This document shows positions 34,252 to 42,065 of a stretch of DNA of 64,000 nucleotides, in pieces. A program made the translations under genes and the position numbers. The notes beneath the pieces were generated by a model. The model was not told the DNA's origin. It searched no databases and was given only the letters and a program-made list of their open reading frames with translations. The stretch's first letter is position 1; each line of letters opens with the position of its first letter. Source of the stretch: SXNM01 sp964586155 (GTDB lineage Bacteria; Myxococcota_A; UBA9042); contig CAZPHC010000021.1 of NCBI GenBank assembly GCA_964586155.1, positions 48,526 through 112,525 of the forward strand, given 5' to 3'.

Positions 34252-35075
34252 GAGCCGGCTCCACGATCGCGCCGCAACACCCGCGCGGACCAACCGTCGA
34301 GCGTCGGCCAGAGCACGCCGAGCTCCTCGCTGAGCAGGGCCTCGGTCCACAGGCGATGCCGCCGCACCTGGGCCTCGCGGTCCAGCCCGGCGCCGGTGCG
34401 CTCGGTCGCGGCGGCGTCGATCGCCCTGGCCGCCGTCGCCCCGATGCCGCGCAGCAGGCGCTTGTGCATCACGTCGCGCGCGTGGCCGATCGCGTCGAGC
34501 AGCGCGACGTCGTCGGCACCAGCCAGCAGCGCCTTGCGCAGGGCGGCGACGGCTCGCTTGGTGGCGTCGGCGACCGCAGGATCGGTGCTGGCCTTGGCGA
34601 TCGCGTCGCCGCTGGTGACCAGATCGGCGACCAGCCGAAGGGCCGCGGCGTTCGGTTCGCCGCTGTCGGTCGCGTCTGCGATGGCGCCGGGATCGATGTC
34701 CTGGCCCGACGCGCCGCTCGTCACGCCGCCGTCGACGCGTGGGTCGGTGTGGGTGGCGCGCAGGCCGACGGCGCCGCGGCCACCCATCGCGGCGAGCACC
34801 GCAGGTTCGTAGAAGCGCAGCGAGACCGGCGCCGGGCTGGTCCCGTTCATCGCACGCCAGGTGGCGATCCGAGCGCCCAACACCCGCCGTGTCGTCGCCA
34901 GCGGCACGCCGAGCTCGCGCCAATGGCAGGCCCGCTCGACGTCATCCGGCGTCCACTGCACGCCCTGGCCGCGCAGCTCGATGAACATCGACTCCAGCCA
35001 TTGCACATAGCGTGCCTGGCCGACGTCGGTGCCGGCGGCGAGGATGACGGCTGGCATGTCGCCCTGTGGCGTCAT
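34248..35075 (-). CDS. Unknown protein coupled to the DnaC-like ATPase
   Basis: The 275-residue protein is not one I recognise. Its N-terminal part (ARYVQWLESMFIELRGQGVQW, TRRVLGARIATWRAMNG) looks helical and may contain a helix-turn-helix (WRELGVPLATTRRVLG). The middle is Ala/Thr/Asp-rich, and the C-terminal part (RKALLAGADDVALLDAIGHARDVMH) is helical. The stop overlaps the start of the DnaC-like ATPase gene as ATGA, so the two products are probably made in fixed ratio and may interact. A replication-initiation or primosome role is possible from this context only. The ATG at 35075 is the first of the operon, and pabB diverges from it across 176 bases. Confidence 0.7.
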   Translation of the reverse strand: MTPQGDMPAVILAAGTDVGQARYVQWLESMFIELRGQGVQWTPDDVERACHWRELGVPLATTRRVLGARIATWRAMNGTSPAPVSLRFYEPAVLAAMGGRGAVGLRATHTDPRVDGGVTSGASGQDIDPGAIADATDSGEPNAAALRLVADLVTSGDAIAKASTDPAVADATKRAVAALRKALLAGADDVALLDAIGHARDVMHKRLLRGIGATAARAIDAAATERTGAGLDREAQVRRHRLWTEALLSEELGVLWPTLDGWSARVLRRDRGAGS

Positions 35076-35251
35076 CGCGTGCCTCTGCGAGGGTCGGGTG
35101 GTGGCGGGATCGCCAGGCGCTCCGTGGGGCGCAAGGTCGCATAGAGGCCGCTTCGGCGCAACGAAACTCCACCGTCTGGCGGCCCGAACGTGCCCGTGCC
35201 AGCCTCTGCGCGCGCGTCGCGGCGATCGTCGCCCGCCGCGCCGGAGGCTCG

Positions 35252-36595
35252 ATGGCGCGCGGCCGATGGGCATGGGTGGCGAGCGGTGACGGCTGGCGCG
35301 GCGCAGGCCCGGTCCCCGCTGATGGCGCATGGGGCGTCCGCGACGCTGCGGTCGTCGAGCGGCTCGCGCTCCGCCTGGCCGGCGACGGCAGCGAGGCGGA
35401 CGCGGACGCCGCCAAGGCAGCGCTGGCCACGGTGGACGCGTGGGGCCGCCGCGGCCTCGGCGTCGCCGGAAGCTGGAGCTTCGAGCTCGGCGCCGCGCTG
35501 GAGCGTGTGCCCGTGACGCAGGCATCGCAGCGGTCCCAAGCCGGGCCGCAGCGCTTCGCCCGATTCGACGACGTGGTCGCGGTGGCCTTTGATCCGGGCT
35601 CGGTCGAGGCGCTCGCGGCCGTGGCTGCTGCTGCGCCGCGGCGGCCCGAGGCCCCAGCCGCTGCCGACCTGCCGTCCGATGCCCTCGCTCCGCCCGCGAG
35701 CTGGCGGCGTCATCGTGGCGGCTTCCTCGCTGAGGCCGCGACCATCGGAGGCGAGATCGCGGACGGGCGCGTCTACCAGGTCAACCTGACGCGCGCCTTG
35801 CCCGTGGATCGGCGTCAGGGGCGCGCGGCATTTCGCGCCGCGGCGCCTGACGTGCTCGCCGCGCTGCAGCAGAGCCAGCCCGTGCCGTTCGCCGCCGTCC
35901 TGGAGGCCCGGTCCGCTGGCCGGCCGCCGCAGCGCCTGATCAGCGGCTCGATGGAGCTCTTCCTCGGCGTCGATCCCGGCCCCCCTGGCGTCGTCCGCAG
36001 CCGCCCGATCAAGGGCACCGCCGCGCGCGATCCCGACGCCGCGCGTGACGCCGCCGCGGGCCTCGGGCTGCAGGGCTCGCCCAAGGAGCGCGCCGAGAAC
36101 GCGATGATCGTCGATATGGCGCGCAACGATCTCGGCCGGATCGCGGTGCAGGGCTCCGTCCACGTCCCGGCGTTGCTGCAGGCCGTGCCCTACCAGACGC
36201 TTTGGCACCTCGAGAGCGAGGTCCACGCGACGCCGCGGCCCGGCGTCCGGGTCGCGTCGTTGCTCGAGGCGACGATGCCGCCGGCGAGCGTCAGCGGCGC
36301 GCCGAAGATCGCCGCGATCCGCACCATCGTCGCGCTGGAGCGCCGCCGGCGTGGCCCGTATTGCGGCGCGCTCGGCGTGGTCTGGCCCGACGGCAGCGCT
36401 CGCCTCGCCGTGGCGATCCGCGTCGTGCTGGCCGACGCGAGCGGCGCCGAGCTCGCGGTGGGGGCAGGCATCGTGGCGGATTCCTCGCCCGAAGCCGAGT
36501 GGCAGGAGCTGCTGCTCAAGGCCAGCGCCAGCCGCCGATGGCTGGCAACGCTGGCGGCTCGCAGCCAGCGCCAGCCGCGCAGGAGGCGAGCATGA
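35252..36595 (+). CDS. pabB: Aminodeoxychorismate synthase component I
   Basis: The 447-residue protein is a chorismate-utilising enzyme that makes 4-amino-4-deoxychorismate for folate synthesis. The motif RPIKGTAARD carries the Lys of PIKGT that distinguishes PabB from anthranilate synthase TrpE (PIAGT). Other conserved stretches are GRVYQVNLTRA, ISGSMELFLG, ENAMIVDMARNDLGR, PPASVSGAPK and GPYCGALGVV. No glutamine amidotransferase domain is fused, so PabA must come from elsewhere. The ATG at 35252 follows GGAGG by 4 bases. The stop overlaps the start of pabC (ATGA), giving a two-gene folate unit. Confidence 0.95.
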   Translation: MARGRWAWVASGDGWRGAGPVPADGAWGVRDAAVVERLALRLAGDGSEADADAAKAALATVDAWGRRGLGVAGSWSFELGAALERVPVTQASQRSQAGPQRFARFDDVVAVAFDPGSVEALAAVAAAAPRRPEAPAAADLPSDALAPPASWRRHRGGFLAEAATIGGEIADGRVYQVNLTRALPVDRRQGRAAFRAAAPDVLAALQQSQPVPFAAVLEARSAGRPPQRLISGSMELFLGVDPGPPGVVRSRPIKGTAARDPDAARDAAAGLGLQGSPKERAENAMIVDMARNDLGRIAVQGSVHVPALLQAVPYQTLWHLESEVHATPRPGVRVASLLEATMPPASVSGAPKIAAIRTIVALERRRRGPYCGALGVVWPDGSARLAVAIRVVLADASGAELAVGAGIVADSSPEAEWQELLLKASASRRWLATLAARSQRQPRRRRA

Positions 36596-37617
36596 CCCAC
36601 GGCATGGCGGACCCCGCCCACCACGGCACCGCGGACGATCGGGGGGCCGTGACCACGGCCGAGCTGGCCCGGGTGCGGCTCGGCGAGGCCCACTACACGA
36701 CGTTGTTGGTGCCGTCGCCGGACGGCTGGGGCGTGGCCCCCGGCGACGACGGCGCGGCCTGGGTCGAGGCGTTCGCGGCGTCGCTGCGCGCCTCGCCGAG
36801 CTGGGCGCTCCACGCCGGACGCTTGCGCGCCGACGCCCGGGCGCTGGGCCTGCCGGAGCCGTCCTTCGCCGCGATGACCGCAGCGGCGTGTGCCGCGGTG
36901 GTCGCCGCTGGCGGCGGCGCGGCCGGGGACCGCGCGGGTGGGCTCTGGCGTCTGCGCCTCGACCACAACGGCGCCGGCCCGGGCGACATCCGCGCGCCCG
37001 CGACGGGCAGCGTCGTCCGCGGCCACGCCTCGCTGCTCGGCGTGCGCGAGCGGCCCCCGGCGCACGTCCGCATCGGTCCGCGCCTGCGCAACCCCGCCGA
37101 TCCACACGCGGGCACCAAGCGCGCCGCCGTGGCCTCGGAGTTCGCCGTCTTGCGTGCGGCCCAGCGGGCCGGCTTCGACGAATGCGTCCTGCTCGACGTC
37201 CAAGGCCACGTCAGCGAGGCGATCACCTCGGCGCTGTGGTTCGGCCGCGACGGCGTCGTCTGGACCCCTGACGAGGGCTGCGCGCCGCTGCGCAGCACCA
37301 CGACCGCCCTGGCGCTCGGACTTGCCGCGGTCCAGGGTTGGGCCATGCGCGAAGGCCGTTGCGACGCCGACGCGCTGCTGCGCGCCGACTGGGTCGTGCT
37401 GGCCAACGCCGTCGCTGGCGCGCGGGTCGTCGCCAGCATCGAGGGCAGGCCGATGCCGCCGCCGCCGGGGTGGCTCGTGGACGCGACGCGCGCGCTCGTC
37501 GACGGCGGCAGCCTCGCGACGGCGGCGGTGGAGGCGTTGGCTGCGGGCGCCGGCCCGGCCTGGGCGTGCGCGGCGGTTCGCGATGGGTTCCGGGGCGTGG
37601 ACGGACCTTTGCCTTGA
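36592..37617 (+). CDS. pabC: Class IV PLP aminotransferase-fold lyase (4-amino-4-deoxychorismate lyase)
   Basis: The 341-residue protein has fold-type IV PLP enzyme features: a candidate catalytic Lys in HAGTKRAAV, FDECVLLDVQGHVSEAITSA (the conserved Glu region) and PLRSTTTALALGLA. Coupled directly behind pabB (ATGA overlap, AGGAGG at 36581-36586), it most likely splits aminodeoxychorismate into 4-aminobenzoate and pyruvate. The first ~130 residues are more diverged and Ala-rich than in standard PabC, and the protein is somewhat longer than the usual ~270-300 residues. A branched-chain or D-amino-acid aminotransferase role is the alternative, but gene order favours PabC. Confidence 0.85.
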   Translation: MTHGMADPAHHGTADDRGAVTTAELARVRLGEAHYTTLLVPSPDGWGVAPGDDGAAWVEAFAASLRASPSWALHAGRLRADARALGLPEPSFAAMTAAACAAVVAAGGGAAGDRAGGLWRLRLDHNGAGPGDIRAPATGSVVRGHASLLGVRERPPAHVRIGPRLRNPADPHAGTKRAAVASEFAVLRAAQRAGFDECVLLDVQGHVSEAITSALWFGRDGVVWTPDEGCAPLRSTTTALALGLAAVQGWAMREGRCDADALLRADWVVLANAVAGARVVASIEGRPMPPPPGWLVDATRALVDGGSLATAAVEALAAGAGPAWACAAVRDGFRGVDGPLP

Positions 37618-37681
37618 CCGTCGCCCCGTGGAAGGGCGACATTGTGCGAGACGCCCGACGTTTCGGGCCTCCGGAGGATGC

Positions 37682-38299
37682 ATGACCGCGACGATTCGAA
37701 GCCACGGTGACCGCCGTGGCATGGGCCTCGACCGGTGGCTCCGTCCGCACCTGGCGGCGCTCGCCGCGTTCGCGGTGGCAGCGGCGTCGCCGTGCCTGGC
37801 GATGGCCGACCCGTGGGGCACGCTCGTCTCGGAAGACGGCAGCCAGCGCATCCCGCTCGAGGGCGACGAGGTCGTCGTCGGCAGCGCCGAGACCGCCGGG
37901 GCCCGCATCGAGCACGAGACCGTCTCGCCGCGCCACGCCGTGCTGCGCCACGACAAGGGCGTCGTCACGGTCGCCGACCTCGGCAGCCGCTACGGCACGT
38001 TGTTCTCGGGGACGGAGCTGCGCAAGGGCAAGCCGATGCGGATCGTCCAGCGGACGCTGTTGACCTTCGGCGCCGTCAGCTGGGCCTTCGAATGGGGCGA
38101 GCGCACGTCGATCCCGCCGACGCAGGGGCCCGCGGCCGAGCAGGGCAAGCAGGGCAAGCAGGGCAAGCAGGGCAAGCAGGGCAAGTCCGGCGCCACGGGC
38201 AAGCAGGGCAAGCATGGCAAGTCCGGCGCCACGGGCAAGCAGGGGGCCGCGGCCGCCGGGGCAAAGGCCGCGCGGGGCGGCAACGGCGGCTCGAACTAG
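37682..38299 (+). CDS. Exported FHA-domain protein with collagen-like tail
   Basis: The 205-residue protein has a signal peptide (LRPHLAALAAFAVAAASPCLAMA) that would take it out of the cytoplasm. An FHA domain follows at about residues 45-130 (EVVVGSAETAGARIEH, TVSPRHAVLRHD, DLGSRYGTLFSG). The C-terminal tail has eleven Gly-X-Y triplets (GKQ, GKS, GAT). FHA domains normally bind phospho-Thr inside cells. Here the usual Arg of the GR motif is Ser (VGS) and the Asn of NGT is Tyr (RYGT), so phosphopeptide binding is doubtful. The tail looks collagen-like but has no Pro in the repeats. GGAGG lies at 37673-37677, 4 bases before the ATG. It follows pabC by 64 bases. Confidence 0.83.
   Translation: MTATIRSHGDRRGMGLDRWLRPHLAALAAFAVAAASPCLAMADPWGTLVSEDGSQRIPLEGDEVVVGSAETAGARIEHETVSPRHAVLRHDKGVVTVADLGSRYGTLFSGTELRKGKPMRIVQRTLLTFGAVSWAFEWGERTSIPPTQGPAAEQGKQGKQGKQGKQGKSGATGKQGKHGKSGATGKQGAAAAGAKAARGGNGGSN
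38144..38242 (+). repeat. Collagen-like triplet repeat DNA
   Basis: Eleven Gly-X-Y codon triplets, mainly GGC AAG CAG, follow one another in the FHA gene. The block GGC AAG TCC GGC GCC ACG GGC AAG CAG occurs twice. Confidence 0.9.
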
Positions 38300-38401
38300 C
38301 GCCTCGCCGACACGACGGGGCGCGGGCGGCCGGCCTTGGCCGCGACGGATGCAGTGGACGCGGTGCAGATGGCCAGCAGGCGGCACGTCGGGGGCGAGAG
38401 G

Positions 38402-39751
38402 ATGAGCGAGCGCGGATCGGGCCCATTTCCGGCCATCGAGGCCAACGGCGCGGTGCCCACCGCCGAGCGTGGTGTCGTCTATGATTGGAACGAGGTCGCT
38501 CGCAAAGGGCAGGTGATCCGTCCCGGGTTCGCGCTGATGGACGAGACGCTGCGCGACGGCATCCAGTCGCCGTCGGTCCGCAACCCCTCGATCGACGAGA
38601 AGCTCGAGATCCTGCACCTGATGGACGCCTGCGGCATCGAGTACGCCGACGTCGGCCTGCCCGGCGCTGGCGCCCAGGCGGTCGCCGACGTCACGCGCAT
38701 CGTCGAAGAGACCCGCGACTGCAAGATGCGCCTGGTGCCCAACACCGCCGCGCGGACGCATCCCGCCGACGTCGGCGCCGTCGTCGACATCGCGCAGAAG
38801 ACCGGCGTCAAGCTCGAGATCTGTGCCTTCATCGGCAGCTCGCCGATCCGCCAGCTCGTCGAGGGCTGGGATGTGCAGAAGATGGACGCGCTGGTGCGCG
38901 AGGCGACCCGCATCGGCGTCCAGGGCGGCTGCAGCATCAGCTTCGTCACCGAGGACACGATCCGCAGCCATCCGCAGACGCTCGCGCGCCTGTTCTACAC
39001 CGCGATCGAAGAGGGCGCCGATCGCCTGATCCTGACCGACACGGTCGGTCACGCCACGCCCGACGGCCTGCTCAACCTGCTGCACTTCGTCCGCTCGATG
39101 CTGCGCTCTTGGGGCGCCGAGCACGTCAAGGTCGACTGGCACGGCCACAACGACCGCGGCCTGGCCCTGGTGCTCAACCTCTTCGCCCTCGAGCACGGCT
39201 TCGACCGCGTCCACGGCACGGCGCTCGGCGTCGGCGAGCGCGTCGGCAACGCGAGCATCGACCAGCTGCTGATCAACCTGAAGCTGCTCGGCGTCATCGA
39301 TCGCGACCTGCGGCCGCTCGCGGCCTACGTGCGCAAGGTCAGCGAGGCCTACCGCGTGCCGATCCCGTACAACTACCCCGTCTTCGGCAGCGACGCCTTC
39401 CGCACCGCGACCGGCGTCCACGCCGCTGCCGTGATCAAGGCGCTGCAGCGCGGGGACCGCGACCTCGCGGATCGCGTCTACTCCAGCGTCCCGGCGGGCG
39501 ACTTCGGCTGCCGCCAGCGCGTCGACATCGGCTTCTACTCGGGCCGCTCCAACATCCAGTTCTGGCTGCACGAGCACGGCATCGAGATCACCGACGCGCG
39601 GGTCGACGCGATCTGGGACCACGCCAAGGCCAGCGACTCGACGCTGGATGACGCCACGATCTTCGGCCTGCTGCTCGCCAAGGGGCTGATCGACGACGCC
39701 CAGGCCGACGCGGCGGTCCGCCACCACAGCATGAGCCACGGCGCGTCGTGA
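38402..39751 (+). CDS. LeuA-like (isopropylmalate/homocitrate synthase family) acyltransferase
   Basis: The 449-residue protein is a DRE-TIM metallolyase: DETLRDGIQSPSV at the active site, EYADVGLPGAG, the metal motif WHGHNDRGLALVL and GVGERVGNASIDQLL. These features place it with 2-isopropylmalate and homocitrate synthases, which condense acetyl-CoA with a 2-oxo acid. The usual RDGEQ reads RDGIQ, and the C-terminal part is too short for the LeuA regulatory domain, so the exact substrate and feedback control are uncertain. The ATG at 38402 follows GAGAGG. Its stop overlaps a potassium channel gene (GTGA), and no leuB, leuC or leuD is nearby, so its role in leucine synthesis is not certain. 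Confidence 0.85.
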   Translation: MSERGSGPFPAIEANGAVPTAERGVVYDWNEVARKGQVIRPGFALMDETLRDGIQSPSVRNPSIDEKLEILHLMDACGIEYADVGLPGAGAQAVADVTRIVEETRDCKMRLVPNTAARTHPADVGAVVDIAQKTGVKLEICAFIGSSPIRQLVEGWDVQKMDALVREATRIGVQGGCSISFVTEDTIRSHPQTLARLFYTAIEEGADRLILTDTVGHATPDGLLNLLHFVRSMLRSWGAEHVKVDWHGHNDRGLALVLNLFALEHGFDRVHGTALGVGERVGNASIDQLLINLKLLGVIDRDLRPLAAYVRKVSEAYRVPIPYNYPVFGSDAFRTATGVHAAAVIKALQRGDRDLADRVYSSVPAGDFGCRQRVDIGFYSGRSNIQFWLHEHGIEITDARVDAIWDHAKASDSTLDDATIFGLLLAKGLIDDAQADAAVRHHSMSHGAS

Positions 39752-41091
39752 CCGCGGTGTCGCCCGTCATCCTCGTCGGGCTGCAACCCATCGGCTTGCA
39801 GCTGCTGCTGCGCTTGGTCGCGGACGGCGTGCCGTGCCATGTGCTCGCCACCCACGCCGAGATCGCGGCGCATGGTCGGCAGCTCGAGTCGCTGGGCGTC
39901 GAGGTGACCGCAGGGACGGCCCCGTGGGCGTGGGAGCTCTCGCGCATGCCGCTGCACGACGTCGGCGCGTTGGTGCTCAGCGGCGACGACGAGAGCGTCA
40001 ACGTCGACTCGGCGCTCGCGGCCAGGCACATCGTCCCGGATCTGCCCATCGCGATGCGCATCGACGACGCGGCCCTGCGGCGCTTCGTCGAGACCAGCGT
40101 CCCCGGCGTGGACGTGTTCTCGCCAGCGACCGCCGCCGCGCCTGCCGCGGTCGATCTGGCGATGCGGGTGCTGTCCGAGGCGCCGCGGACGTACGCCAGG
40201 CGTGGCATCGGCGGCCTGGTGCGGGGCATCCTGCCGCGGCCGAGCGCGCTGTTCTGGTCGGTGTTCCTGACCTTCCTCGTGGTCTTGCTGCCGACCGCCT
40301 GGTACTTCGCCCGCGAGCTGCAGCTCGACTACTTCGACGCCGTCTATTTCGTCTGGGTGACAGTCCTTTCGGTCGGTTACGGCGATATCAACCTGCGGGA
40401 CGCCAGCTGGGTGACCAAGGCCGTCGGCATGGCGGTCATGCTCTTTGGCGCCGGCTTCACCGCCGCCATGGTCGGCTTGATGGCCGATTGGCTGCTGACG
40501 CGGCGCCTCGGCGGCCTCTTTGTCCGGGTCGCTGTCGCCATGCGCGACCACGTGGTCGTCGTCGGCGCGGGCACCGTCGGCACGCGGGTCGCCGAGCGGC
40601 TGCACGACAGCGGCGTTCGCGTCGTCGTCGTCGAGCGCGACAACGAGAGCCCCGGGGTCGCCAGGCTCCGCGCCGCGGGCATCCCCGTGGTCATCGGCGA
40701 CGCCTCCGCGGACGACGTGATGGCGCTGGCCTCGGTCGACCGCGCCGGCATCGTCCTGGCCATGACCGAGCGCGACGCGACCAACCTGCACATCGGCCTC
40801 GAGCTGAGCCACCCGGCGCGTGGCATCCCCTGCGTCGTTCGCTTGCAGTCGAGCGAAATCGCACGCCATGTCGACACCCGTTGCGCCTTCGTATCGATCT
40901 CGACCACCGCCGTGACGGTGGACGCCGTGTTCGACCGGATCGCCGTGCTGCGGGCCCTGCGGGTCGGGCGCGAGCTGCGTGCGGCGCACGCTGCGTCGGA
41001 TCTGCACGCACGGCTGACCTTGGCGTCGCGGGGCAGCGGCGGCACCATCGCCTCCACGGACGACGCCGCCCGGCGCGAGGAGGTCCCGTGA
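39748..41091 (+). CDS. Potassium channel flanked by two RCK/TrkA-N domains
   Basis: The 447-residue protein has an unusual order. A Rossmann-type TrkA-N-like domain lies at the N-terminus (SPVILVGLQPIGLQLLL to about residue 140). A two-helix pore module follows at ~165-250 (LFWSVFLTFLVVLLPTAWYF, filter TVLSVGYGD, VGMAVMLFGAGFTAAMVGL). A second TrkA-N domain is at ~265-385 (HVVVVGAGTVGTRVAERLHD with the GxGxxG nucleotide fold, and VVIGDAS). The filter GYGD marks a K+-selective pore in the inner membrane; RCK domains gate such channels with nucleotides or ions. The N-terminal domain lacks a clean GxGxxG (GLQPIG), so it may not bind nucleotide. It starts with GTG overlapping the LeuA-like stop. 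Confidence 0.92.
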   Translation: MTAVSPVILVGLQPIGLQLLLRLVADGVPCHVLATHAEIAAHGRQLESLGVEVTAGTAPWAWELSRMPLHDVGALVLSGDDESVNVDSALAARHIVPDLPIAMRIDDAALRRFVETSVPGVDVFSPATAAAPAAVDLAMRVLSEAPRTYARRGIGGLVRGILPRPSALFWSVFLTFLVVLLPTAWYFARELQLDYFDAVYFVWVTVLSVGYGDINLRDASWVTKAVGMAVMLFGAGFTAAMVGLMADWLLTRRLGGLFVRVAVAMRDHVVVVGAGTVGTRVAERLHDSGVRVVVVERDNESPGVARLRAAGIPVVIGDASADDVMALASVDRAGIVLAMTERDATNLHIGLELSHPARGIPCVVRLQSSEIARHVDTRCAFVSISTTAVTVDAVFDRIAVLRALRVGRELRAAHAASDLHARLTLASRGSGGTIASTDDAARREEVP

Positions 41092-42065
41092 ACGAGGCAT
41101 GGCGCAGAGATCCGGCTCGGTGTGGCGGACGGGTGCGCCAGATCCGTCGCGTGCGGCTCGCGCGCTGGCTGCTGCCCTGGCTGGTCGTGACGGCCGGTTG
41201 CGGCGCTGCCCAGGTGCCGACGCCAGCGCCCGGCCCGGGGGCCAACGCCGCCGCCGCCTCGCCCGGGGCCGCGACGGCCCGGACGACGCCCGAACCCGCA
41301 AGGCCCGAGCGCACGCTGGCGGAACGCATCCCGCTGCCGCCCGTGCTCGAGGCCGACGGCGAGACGGAGCGCAAACCCACCGACGACGGCCTCGATGGCT
41401 CGTGGGCGCGCGTGTTCCTGCGTGCCAACCCGGGGCCCTTCCAATACGTCGCCTACGAGCTCTCGGCCCGCGGCAACGCGGCGGTCGCCTCGCACCTGCG
41501 CGGCATGATGGGGCGCCGCGACGCGGTGATCCGCACCGAGCTGGTCGAGAGGTCGTTGCTGCGCAAGGTCCTCGAACGCCTCGACGCCATCGGCGTGGCG
41601 CAGATGGAGCCGCCGCCGCCGTCGCCCCTCCTGGTCGCAGACAAACAAGGCGTGCTGAGCTCGCCGCAGCAGTCGCCCGTGCCGATCTACGAGCTGACGT
41701 GGCGGCGCGGCGGGGTCGAACGGACGATGCTGGTCGTCGATCCCTACGCCCAGGATGACGGCATCTACGCACGGTTCATCGACATCGTCCGCGACGAGGT
41801 CCAGCGCGCGGTCGGCACCATCGGCTACCACGGCCCCGACGCCCTCGGCACGGCCAAGGGCTACCTCTTCATCGATTCGGTACCCAGCGCCGACGTCTGG
41901 ATCGACGACGAGAAGCTGCCGGAGCGCACGCCGGTGCTGAACTGGACGCTGGCGCCCGGCGTGCATCGCGTGCGCCTGCACCGCGCGGATCTCGGCCTCG
42001 ACAAGACCAGCAACGTCCGCATCGAGGCCGGCATGACGACCTCGCTCGAGTTGGACCTGCGATGA
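41088..42065 (+). CDS. PEGA-domain lipoprotein
   Basis: The 325-residue protein has a signal peptide with lipobox VTAGC, then a Pro/Ala linker, a middle region of unknown fold (WARVFLRANPGPFQYVAYEL, IYELTWRRGGVERTMLVVD) and a C-terminal PEGA-type domain from about residue 260. The PEGA domain has the usual pattern GYLFIDSVPSADVWIDDEKL, TPVLNWTLAPGVHRVRL and IEAGMTTSLELDL. PEGA domains are small surface beta-sandwiches common in exported proteins of myxobacteria. It starts with GTG at 41088, overlapping the channel gene stop by 4 bases, with GAGGAGG upstream. It is the third member of the coupled LeuA-like operon. Confidence 0.85.
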   Translation: MNEAWRRDPARCGGRVRQIRRVRLARWLLPWLVVTAGCGAAQVPTPAPGPGANAAAASPGAATARTTPEPARPERTLAERIPLPPVLEADGETERKPTDDGLDGSWARVFLRANPGPFQYVAYELSARGNAAVASHLRGMMGRRDAVIRTELVERSLLRKVLERLDAIGVAQMEPPPPSPLLVADKQGVLSSPQQSPVPIYELTWRRGGVERTMLVVDPYAQDDGIYARFIDIVRDEVQRAVGTIGYHGPDALGTAKGYLFIDSVPSADVWIDDEKLPERTPVLNWTLAPGVHRVRLHRADLGLDKTSNVRIEAGMTTSLELDLR

